Assembly (NCBI RefSeq): GCF_033568475.1
Contig: NC_133122.1
Location: 146,706,861-146,770,860, forward strand
Direction: 5' to 3'
Origin: Henckelia pumila
Taxonomy: Eukaryota; Streptophyta; Magnoliopsida; Lamiales; Gesneriaceae
DNA: 64,000 nt
The notes below the pieces were generated by a model, which searched no databases, had not been told where the DNA came from, and saw only the letters and a program-made list of their open reading frames with translations. Shown here piece by piece: positions 50,641 through 61,217 of this stretch; position 1 is the stretch's first letter; every line of letters begins with the position of its first letter. Both the position numbers and the translations under genes were made by a program.

Positions 50641-52493
50641 CTTAGCCTGAGAGTATCAACCAAATTGAAGCAATCGCTCGCCAATCTTGATTACTGACAA
50701 CTTACATAGCTTGATCAACAACTCTGATCCTGTTACCATAAGTCTCCTAATCCCAAACACTTGGAATCAGAAGATTCACATCAAATTATCATTTCTATCT
50801 CTAACAGAGTCAGACGATAGCTAAGGGTAGTCTATTGGCATAAACCCGCACCAGTCTGGACATACTGCTAACTGCCTTGTCCATTTGAAATAAACACCAA
50901 GACTAGCTAAGCCCAAAACAATTTACAATTTGATAATCTGTATCATCCTGTCTCAAGGAATCTTAATCTTATCTCTGATTAAACCAGACGATAATCATAA
51001 TAACCACTGTTAGAAGTCCATCTACCTACTAGACCTAGCCGTCTAGTGATATCCCAAAAATCGAAGGTAAAAAGCCTATCTGCTCAAAACAATCACTTGT
51101 CGAGGAAAATCTCTCCCAAGACTAATTCTGAGAGCAGAAATCAAAAACCTGCATCTCTGAGAAAATCCAGACGATAAATAACTTTTAATACCACACCTTG
51201 TATCTATCCAAGGTCATACCCTGCTGCGACTGTTGCCAAATCTCTAGACTGAATAGCCTCCCTTGTATATCCGATCCTGAATCACAAAGGCTTCCAGGCA
51301 ACCTCTGAAGCATTGAAGTCTCTCAGAGTAACACTGGCATAGGGTCGCGCCTCCTCACGTCTAGTCCCGATCACAATCCACAATATCGATATCACTTGAC
51401 CTGGTACCCTGATGAAAACCCATCATCACATGGCAACAACCTAAAGAGGTCAAAACAGCCAACTGTTCTAAAATAAAACAGCCAAGAACAACTCCCATGC
51501 CCCTGATGAATCACCTCATTCCTGGCACTGAACATAGCCAAACGACTAGCTAGATCATCCTAGGAATACACCTAGAACCAATCAACTAGAAACATGCAAT
51601 TATCCCAACAAGTCAATAGTCGAACACTGATCAATTAAGCACTGGAATACAATTCCCAAACGTCCAATTACTTGAACTACTAATCCAAGTTCTGAATAAT
51701 CCCTATTAAAATCCCATGTAATAGAATAAACAACTACATCCATAATGATACATGAAAAATATATGCAATGTAACAACAGCTAATACATCAAGATACCTGA
51801 ACTCATTAAACCACTGAATCTGGTATAATACAATTCTTATTACAAGTCCTTAGTTACAAATACTGAGAAATTCCAACAGCCTGGAATCAATAATATAATG
51901 ATTCAATTGCTTACAACTAAAATACTGTTCACAAAAATCTTAATAGAGTATTTAATATCCAAATACATGCAGAATTTTTACATCTCGTCTACTGATTTTG
52001 AATGTGTGGTTTCCTGTCTGCTATCCGAAAGCATCAATACAAGCATATCGAGCAGACCTCTTCCACACGATCTCCAAAAGATCTCACTAATCTACTGGGT
52101 ACGTCTCTGTTATGGTAAATTCCCCGGTGGATCAGATAAGAAATTTTATGACAATCTGTCGAACTGCTTGTGGAGAATCTTCAGAGGAGTGCTGTCTTGG
52201 TATGGAATCAAGCATTACGTGTGTCCCAACCAATCCCCTGCCACTGCCTTCGATGTCTCGTACTCGATCCAAAGCTAGGATCCACATGAGTCGAAATATT
52301 GGTGTCTCGGACAAGATCCTTCTCTCATGCCCGATCTTGCCGGAATCTCATAAGACAAATCTTTAAAAATCCTGTCGATGATGATAGTTTTCGAGCAACC
52401 TAATTGCCTCATCATCACCACATTTAAGGTCTCATCATTCCTACAAGGATCACCAAATAATCTTAGCACTATGTCCCAAAAATCTTATTGAAT
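50641..52493 (-). mobile_element. Leader/gag-side fragment of a Ty3/gypsy element
   Basis: This lies downstream, on the minus strand, of the LTR at 52511-53938 and the primer-binding site at 52494-52505, so by position it is the 5' internal region of a minus-strand element. I find no gag or pol frame in it, and only short frames near 52130-52470. It is truncated at about 50640 against copia C. Confidence 0.45.
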
Positions 52494-52505
52494 GCTCTGA
52501 TACCA
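52494..52505 (-). other. Primer-binding site (initiator-Met tRNA type)
   Basis: Read on the minus strand the sequence is TGGTATCAGAGC, the usual complement of the initiator methionine tRNA 3' end. It lies five bases beyond the end of the LTR at 52511, exactly where reverse transcription would be primed. This identifies 52511-53938 as acting as a 5' LTR for the sequence to its left. Confidence 0.85.
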
Positions 52506-52510
52506 ATAAA

Positions 52511-53938
52511 TGTAGTGACCCAACCCGGATCCACTACTAATCAGATATTAGTGCTTAATAATGCAATAACAGTAAATCAAAAATAAATGCGGAAGCTTGA
52601 ATAAAAGCTGGCCGGCAGAATACAACCGGTTAAAAAAATTCATAATTTACAACGCAATCGAATAACTTGATAAAAAAAGCCTAACATCTAACCCTGTTGT
52701 CTCTTTCCTGATCACTGACTCACCGAGTCTCTGGATGTACTACCTGCACCTGCACCTACCCCATCGAATGGGGTGTCCAAACAACAACAAAATACTGGAC
52801 GTGAGCGCTAAAGCTCAATACGCTAGTACGGATAAACATACAAACATGATGCATGCAAATGAATATCGAACATCATACGAGTATCAAATCCTGATCAGTC
52901 TAGGAGCCATGGTATGTAGCACGCTGGACCGTCGCATCAAGAGGTGGCTCCCATACCATAAACCGCGTACATATCCGGGTTTCAAAACTATGGTTCCCAT
53001 CCACACATGCAATGGGGTTGAGCAAATCCCCTATATTGGGTAAGCCAAAAATACCGGCTAAATCAAGATGTATTCATGTGTAGCATAACACAAACATGCA
53101 ATCATGACACATAAATGCAACATATAAGCATGCATACTCGCTGGCAATCTCAGTCAGTACTTACGTACCACACTAAAGCAGTCTTAGAAGCAACCATCTA
53201 GGTTCCAAGTCTACCATCAAACTCTATAATTCTACAATTCAAAATACCCATGCATCACTAAACATGCTCTAAAAACCTTAACTAAGCTAATATATACTCC
53301 CTAATAATTTTTAGGGAACTCGGACCATACCTGCGTCCGTCGTCAGCCCGCTGATGGCGAATATACCACAACTTGGGCACAACTTCGCAATAGCTCCGCT
53401 ACTGCTCCAGAGACTGGCTAGAAATATAAAACTACTACCTACTCCTTACTCTTTAATAAAGGGTACCCAAAATCCCAAAATGAGCTAAATGGGAGAGGAG
53501 AGGAAATTTTGAGAGCTGGAAAACGAGCTTCTCGACCCATATTTATATACATGGGTTTGGACCGTCCGATCCCAGTTCGGACCGTTCGATCTCCCATCGC
53601 CCCCGCCACGTGTCAATCCAATCAAATGCAACCATACACCTGTTCGAAACACTGTTCCGAGCGTCCGCACTACACATCGGAGCGTCCGATGTCATATCCC
53701 TAACATCAGTGCTGATGTCATCCTTTCTGACATCATCCTGGACACCTGTCCATGTGGGTTCGGAGCGTCTGATCCTATCCAAGAACTAAAATCCTTCGGG
53801 TTATTTTAGGGCATTCTGGATCCATTTTTGAACTCCTTAGACCCATTTTGAAATACCTTAATCATATTTTACTTAATCTAAACATTATCACATGATTAAT
53901 TATCCATTAATCATTAATTCTGGATACGGGTCACTACA
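52511..53938 (-). repeat. Ty3/gypsy LTR, 1428 bp
   Basis: On the minus strand it begins TGTAGTGACCCGTATCC and ends GGGTTGGGTCACTACA, so the ends are TGTAGTGACC and GGTCACTACA. It contains several GGACGCTCCGA-like palindromic motifs and a TATATAAATATG promoter-like box near 53545. It is homologous to the + strand LTR starting at 55938. No matching 5-bp flanks are seen. Confidence 0.8.
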
Positions 53939-55937
53939 TACCATCATGGACTTGTTGTGATTTTGGTAATCCGACTACAAAGTCAATGGAAATATGCTCC
54001 CATTTCCATTCAGGGATTTCCAATGGTTGTAACAGTCCTTCGGATCTTTGGTGCTTAGCTTTTTCTTGTTGACATGCCAAGCATTTGGAGACGAAGTCTG
54101 TGACATCTCTCATCATTCAATTCCTCCAAAATCCTTTCTTCAAGTCTTTGTACATCTTTGTGCTTCCCAGATGAATGGGAAACCTTGACTTGTGTGCTTC
54201 TTCCATGACCTCTTGGCGTAAATTGTCACTATCGGGCACACACAGTCGATCTTGCATCCAAAGGACTTTGTTGTTGTCCACTCGGTCTTCAAGACTCTTC
54301 CCTTCCTTGACTTGAGCTTTGATCTTTGGCAAGTTAGGATCTTGGTCTTGACGTAGCTTTACTCTTTCCCATAGACAGGGTTCAGCACTTATGGCTGCAA
54401 GGAACGATTTCCCCATGTTCTTGCGACTCAAAGAATCAGCCACTTTGTTGGCTTTCCCCGGATGGTAGCTGATTGTTAGATCATAGTCCTTCAAAAGTTC
54501 TATCCACCTTCTTTGTCTCATGTTTAATTCCTTTTGCATGAATAGATACTTTTTGGTGATCCGTGAAGACTTCGCACTTGGCTCCATAGAGGTAGTGCCT
54601 CCAAATCTTCAAAGCAAAGACGACTGCAGCTAACTCAAGTTGTGTTTGGGATAGTTATGTTCATATGGCTTTAGTTTCCTTGATGCGTAGGCAATAACCC
54701 TCCCTTCTTGCATAAGAATGCAGTCGAGTCCTTGCTTCGATGCGTCGCTATAAATGGTGAAGTATTCTCTTTCGGTAGTTGTGCCAACACTGGAGTAGCA
54801 GATAACTTATTCTTCAGTGTATCAAAACACTTGTCACATTCCTCACACCATGTGAACTTAACATTCTTTTGGGTGAGCTTGGTGAGTTGTATTTCTAGCG
54901 ATTAAAACCCCTCAACAAACTTCCAATAGTATCCAGCTAACCCCATAAAACTTCAAACTTCTGACACTGTCTTTGGCCTTGGCCATTCTGTGATAGCTTT
55001 GACTTTCACTAGGTCAACTGATGCTCCTTCAGAAGATATAATGTAACCTAAGAATGTCACACTGTCCATCCAAAATTCACACTTCTTGAATTTGGCGAAA
55101 AGCTCTTTCTCTTTTAGAATTTGGAGAGTCATCCGTAAGTAATTTTCTTGGTCCTCCTTGCTTGGAGAGTATACAAGGATGTTGTTAATGAACATTACCA
55201 CGAACCTGTCAAGAAACGGCTTGAACACTCAATTCATCAAGTCCATGAATGCTGCTGGTGCATTCGTTAAACCAAAAGGTATCACAGTGAACACATAATG
55301 TCTGTATCTCGTTCTGAAGGCTGTCTTTGGAATATCTTCAGCCTTAATCTTGAGTTGGTGGTAACCAGACCTTAAGCCGAGCTTTGAAAACACCTTAGTT
55401 CCTTTAAACTGATCAAAAAGATCATCTATCCTTGGAAGCGGATACTTGTTCTTGATTGCGATCTTATTCAGTTCTTGGTAATCGATACACAATCTCAAGC
55501 TTCCATCTTTCTTTTTGACAAATAGGACAAGTGCTCCACATGGTGACATACTTGGTCGTATTTGTTTCTTATCCAATAACTCTTGGAGTTGGTCCTTGAG
55601 TTCCTTGAGTTCTGCTGGCACCATCTGATAAGGTGCCTTCAAAACGGGTGCTGTCCCGAGCGTCAAATTAGTCTCGAATTCAATTTCTCGATCTGGGTTT
55701 CACCAGGAAGCTTTTTTGGAAAGACATCTGTAAATTCTCGAACTGCTGTATTTCCATGACAATCAACCACAACATGATTCTTGGCTAACCAATCCATTCC
55801 CAGAATCACATCGAATTCCACCATGTTCAATTGAATGAGATCTGCCTTGAATTATTGAGTTTATATTCGGATGCTGACATTCCGATATAGAGTGTGAGTT
55901 TCTAATGTTCGGTTTGCAGCAGTTGCTACTCTATATG
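53939..55937 (-). pseudogene. Ty3/gypsy pol fragment (protease to integrase)
   Basis: Minus-strand order is protease remnant (VEFDVILGMDWL, about 55810-55775), reverse transcriptase (to about 54953), RNase H, and integrase zinc-binding region plus start of the core (HISIDFVVGLPKSQ near 53960). There are many frameshifts and stops. The reverse transcriptase catalytic motif reads FINN in place of the usual FIDD, so both catalytic aspartates are lost. Integrase stops abruptly against the LTR at 53938, and the protease end abuts the opposite LTR at 55938. Adjacent RNase H text carries the [16 protein letters not shown] motif typical of gypsy elements. Confidence 0.85.
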
Positions 55938-56179
55938 TGTAGTAACCCGAATCCAAAATTAATATCTAATTGTTGATTAGTGGCGTAATCATGTTTAGAT
56001 TGGGTAAAACATGATTAAGATATTCCTGATGAGTCTAAGGAGTTGAAAAATAAATTTAGAACACTCGAAAATGGCCCGAAGGGTTCCAAGCTCTCGGGTG
56101 GATCGGAAGATCCGAATCCAAGGATTGGATGATCCGAAGTAATTGAGTTCGGAAGGTTAGCTTGAGTTCGGAAGCTGCG

Positions 56180-56480
56180 AAGGGATCGGACGATCCGATC
56201 GCAAGTTCGGACGATCCGAAATCAAGGCGGACTGGTGTCCAAGATCAATTATTGTGATGACATCATGGATGACATATTTTTGAAGGATCGGACGATCCGA
56301 AGAGTAGGATCGGACCGTCCGATGTGTCACCAGGACAGGTGTATGACATGCATGTATTTGATTGGATGCGTGGAGGAGATCGGACCGTCCGAAGGTGCAG
56401 ATCGGACGATACACTGGTGGGACAGATGTCTTACATGCAGAGTTCAGACGATCCGAAGAGGGATTTCAGACCATCCGAAC
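56180..56480 (+). repeat. Cluster of TCGGACGATCCGA-type palindromes in the gypsy LTR
   Basis: At least seven copies of TCGGACGATCCGA, TCGGACCGTCCGA or close variants lie at about 56187, 56207, 56286, 56309, 56379, 56400 and 56445. The partner LTR at 52511-53938 has weaker equivalents (for example TCGGACGCTCCGA). They sit upstream of a CTATAAATAGG box at about 56484-56494, the position of LTR enhancer elements. Confidence 0.7.
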
Positions 56481-56622
56481 TCCAGCTATAAATAGGAGGT
56501 CCGAGAGCCTCATTCAATGTACCTTCCAACTTTCTTCATCTCTCCTTTAGTAGTGTTTTTAGCTGTTTTTAATCACCTAGGCGGGTCCGGGAGTTGGCGA
56601 ACAGTCTCTGAAGTAGTGCCCA

Positions 56623-58669
56623 TGTGGGGACCTCGGGTGCTAATCTCATTTCTGAATACACACTCCATCTTAATTAAAACCGATATCAAAATAATCAATC
56701 GATTAATAACTATTTTTTTTAAAATATGGGCGCGGGTGCACCCGAACTGGCATAAACTTTTCTTCACAGGGCGCGGGTGCGCTCAGACGGGCAGAAAAAA
56801 ATCAAGCTTTTGCTCTGTTGCTGTCAAATAAGAATTTCTGATGTGTTTCACCTATAACAACTCAAAATACATACAAATAAGGTTAACAACATCAAATCTC
56901 AATCTAAACATGCATTTCAATATCTTTATTCAATCTAGTTCATCAAACGTAGCTACAACATATTTAGTACTCAAAGTTACTACATGAACAAGTCTAGCTC
57001 TTGAGTTCCAACACCAACTAAGTTCATTACAAAGTCATGACAACAACTCTATTCATAACCCGAAGTCTCCACATCTAACTCGATCTCATTCTTTGACGGG
57101 CATCCCTGACTCGTTCCTACCCCACTTATTGCCATGAACACATACAAACAAAGCAATAGCCGGATAAACTCCGGTGAGAATATAATCCCAGTATAAGACA
57201 ACATATTCATGCATAATATCATAAGTAAATCAACTTGTAACATATCAGGCAATCAATTCAAACAATAGGAATTCTTCTATAAACAACATCAAATGAAATG
57301 CATGAATTCAAAAATCGGTTAATAAACTCTATATCGGTTCTTGGGATCCCGGGGAATAAGAACACAACAACTCTCCCACCTACTCTCCCATTCGAGGTGA
57401 CGTTGAGTTTTTTTTCTCGGACTTTGACCCACTATATTGAGCTTTTGCGATAGGAGTAATTCTATCTCTTAGGCTCCTCAATATACGTCCAAACATCCGT
57501 ATTCTTTTACGCGAATATGCCATTCAAAATCTCAAAGAATTGTTGGCTCAATATGAATGCAACAAAGTCTAGTACATGAGAATCAAGCCAACTATAAGCA
57601 AGCTAAATCAAGCAAGCAATCACATGTGCAAATACAAAGCATATAAACACATAGTATGTGGTTTTGAAAGGGCACCAAGAAAATCATCTTGAGTCGTAAA
57701 TCTCTTTATTCTTGTGATGTCTTATACCTTTCAATCTTGGTTTCAAAGCTCCTCAAATCTGATATAGCTGCAATCACATAAGCTCTATCAAAATCTGCTC
57801 ACAACTCAACTCAATCCACAGGGCTAGAAGTCACAAACCTTGTTCTTTTCTTTCCCGGTTCGAAATATGGAATCCCGAGCTTGATGGCCTTCACTACAAA
57901 TCTAAAATGAAGCATATAAAAGCTATGTATATATATATATCAGCACACAACTCCAATCAAGATCAGCTCAATCATATAGAGTCAAACTCAACCATTTTCA
58001 AATCGGCGGCGTAACAGTAACAAAACCGGTAATCGAAACTCAACTCTATCAATTCTACCAATCAAATATACTTCAAACACATTACATACCAGAAATATAT
58101 CACCATATAACAGCGAAATCAGAAGCATAGGGTCGAATATAACTTCTGAAAAATCATAACAAATTCATATTTTCTTCGATCCGACTTCGATATAACAATA
58201 CGTATAATATCAAGAACGCATATACATGAACAAATTCTGAGTTTTTCACACACATAATTTCGAAACTTACTGAATCTCATCAATACTTACATCAATTCAT
58301 AGCTCTTTATGAGAGGATCGCAGAACTATGCTCGAATTAAAAATCGGATGGCCAGATCTTGAGATATCTAAGATTGAAGATCAATTTCAAGTGAAGAAGA
58401 TGAAGTGCTCGGTTGTGGGTTGAGAATTTTGATGAATAATGCATATATACACGTTGATATACATATAAGCAACAAGTGTCCTCCACTAAAATCTGAAAAT
58501 TGCACTTTAGCCCCTCAATTATTCATTATTTGCAAATCAGTCCCTATGACGTCTTTTAAAATTCAATTTCAATGCTAAATAATTTAAGAATATTAGAATT
58601 TAAATCTAAACTTCAAAATTCTCAAATTAAATATTCTTGAATTAAAATTAAATAATCTCGGGCCTTTCA
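56623..58669 (+). mobile_element. Solo LTR, 2047 bp, same family as 38765-41326
   Basis: It starts TGTGGGGACCTCGGGTGC and ends CTCGGGCCTTTCA. Flanking bases are GCCCA (56618-56622) and ACCCA (58670-58674), a 5-bp duplication with one difference. Long shared stretches with the copy at 38765, such as ACAATAGCCGGA-like and AATTTAAGAATATTAGAATT, establish the family. No coding sequence is present. Confidence 0.8.
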
Positions 58670-59358
58670 ACCCAAGTTGCGGGGCAGTCACCATCAACGA
58701 GCTGACGACGGACGCAGATATGGTCCGAGTTTCCTAAAAATATTAGAGAGTATTTAATAGCTTATTTAAGGCTTTTAGAGCATGATTAGTGATGCATTAG
58801 TATTTTTCATTGTAGTGTTGGACTGTAGATGTGTAGCATCTAGGAGTATATTACTGAGGTACAGACGTATTATCCGAGATAGCCTGGTAGAATATACATA
58901 TTCTATGTTTTCATGTATTATGTGGCATTAATTATGTGTGCATTATTATGACACGGATATTAAGCTGCATGTATCTCATGTTGAGCCTGTTATTATATTG
59001 TTATTACCGGTAGAGTGGTCGCTCAGCCCCAATAATTTGTGGGTAGATTACATGTTTTGGATCCGGTGATAAGCCCACAAGATTTATGGTATGGGAGCCA
59101 CCTCCTGATGCGACGGCCTAGCGTGCTACATACCATGGAGCCTTTGACTGAGCTGTTTTTTTGGATAGGTTTCCGGTATCCTACACTTGCATTTGTATTT
59201 GCATTCATAGCATGTGTATATTCGTACTCTCGTACTGAGCTTTAATGCTCATGTCCAGTGTTTTATGTGTTTTCTGGACACCCCATTCGACGGGACAGTT
59301 GCAGGTGTTCCACTAGGACTTGGGATTAGTTGGTGACCAAGCAGAGCTACAGGAGTAG

Positions 59359-61203
59359 TGTTGGAGAACGGTGATCAGATCAATGAGAATTGATACCCGG
59401 TGCAGCGGAAGTTTAAAAATTTTATATGGAACGATTCCATAATGGGTATCAAAACTTTACGATTAAATTGTGTGTGTAAAAATTAAATAACAATTATAAA
59501 TTTTTACCTCCAATCTCGAATCGAGATTATGGACACCAACAGATTGCTCTGCTCTTGTTGTATCTCCCAGGAACTGATGGACGAACTGTTCTTCAATCAG
59601 GTCCACGAATAGAGATTTAATCCCTCTGATAGATTGCACTAGAAAATCTATCAGAAGTTTCTACGAAGAGAATTAACGAATTTGATCCGTTAAACCAGAC
59701 TGTAATTCAAAATTCACAGACTGGATTTTTCCGAGCAGAGGGGAGGGGGGCGGCGGCCACACTTAAGAAAAACAGGGTTTTCGAAAATTATTTTGTGACA
59801 TGTGTTGTTTAATTTCTGTACTGCAATAACTTATTTATAATGTAGGCCGCTAACAGCTTAGGGCCCATTAGTCATAAGTTCAAGCCCGACAAGAAAAGCC
59901 CGCATGTTCAGAAATTAATATAAAATTCATCATGACTCCGATTGATAAACCGATTTCACCAATGTGCACAGAAACCATTTCTGCACCTTTTAAAGTCAAG
60001 ATAAATTTTTCTGAATCCGAATTCAGTGATTTCCAAAAATGCCCATCCCTATGTCATTTTAGGAAATCTTACTCCTCTACTCTTAAATAAGAAGTTCAAC
60101 TTCTTTGTTCATTAAATTTAACTCTTTAAATTTAACTATCTCAACGGGGATTAAAAATCCATTACTCTGTGTGACCCTCAATGGTTCAGGGATACAGCTA
60201 GCCGTGGGCTCACAACTCCTTGTGACTCGGAACAACAATTTCCGACTTGCCCATCGAATCATGGTAAGAGCGCCTAGCAACATCGCCTCATGATTCCCTA
60301 GGTATCACTGATAGTGCCTGCAAGAACCAATAGATTTTGGTTAGCGTACAGTACGGTCCCTTCATCCATATATCCCGATCGAATCAACAACCATTGGTAA
60401 ATCGAGAGTCGTTCGAGATTTGATAACTATGCAATACATCTTGAAGATCAAATAGTGACATCGCATGTGCTACTAAGAAAACATTTCTTAAAACACATCA
60501 TGTACTCTGACCAGAGATTCGTCACACTAATATCTCCTCAGATCGCATAGGATATCCACACTCGCAAGTATGTGGTGAATCCTTGACAACAAAGCATCGA
60601 CTCCTATATGTGTTATAACTGTACCCAATCCCGACACCTGATGACCCCAATAGAGTCGGTAAACGAGTCAAAGCACAGTACTAGCATATAGAGTCTCAAT
60701 GATGTTTCAAGTAGTAAGGACTAATGATGTACAACCAAAACCGCGGACTTTATCCACTCGATAAGTGATAACCACTTGAAAAGTCCGAATAGGGTAGTTC
60801 GATCATTCATCGTATGAATATCCATTTGCATGCTTCGAACATCTCTATGTTCCTTACCAATGAAACGTGGTACTCTGCATCGCAAATGCTAGTCTCAAAC
60901 TCGAGCGATCCTTATCCTTATTTTCGGACGGCTCAATCGACTAGGAACAGTTTAGAATATACAGTGACTATAAGATGTGTTTCATGATAGACATCTCCAT
61001 GTTCTACCACATCTTATATACACTATAGTATATTCAAGGTCTTTATCAAAACAACAATAGTATATCACAATATAACAATATGAAGAAAGATAAAGTCATT
61101 GCCATTAATAAAGGTGTAAATTATATTAAACAAAAGATTGTTTATACAAAGAGTCATCAAAGCCCTTAGCCACAAGTTGGCTCACCGGGCACCCACTCTT
61201 TCA
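59359..61203 (-). repeat. 3' LTR of copia element D, 1845 bp
   Basis: On the + strand it begins TGTTGGAGAACGG and ends CCCACTCTTTCA; on the coding strand it therefore starts TGAAAGAGTGGG directly after the GGGCAAGTGGAAGAT purine tract. Its first third matches the LTR of element C. Confidence 0.8.
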
Positions 61204-61217
61204 ATCTTCCACTTGCC

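Larger units (their letters stand above)
55938..59358 (+). repeat. Ty3/gypsy LTR in + orientation, split and 3'-interrupted
   Basis: It starts TGTAGTAACCCGAATCC, homologous to the start of the minus-strand LTR at 53938. A solo LTR interrupts it at 56623-58669. The LTR resumes with a GCGGGGCAGTCACC stretch and ends at 59358, where element D begins. About 1370 bp of this LTR are visible compared with 1428 bp in its partner; some of the terminal 200 bp or so should lie beyond element D, outside the window. Confidence 0.75.

Noticed and set aside
59039-59245. Short frames in the gypsy LTR on both strands
   Set aside because: Both lie wholly inside LTR sequence that is homologous to the non-coding LTR at 52511-53938.
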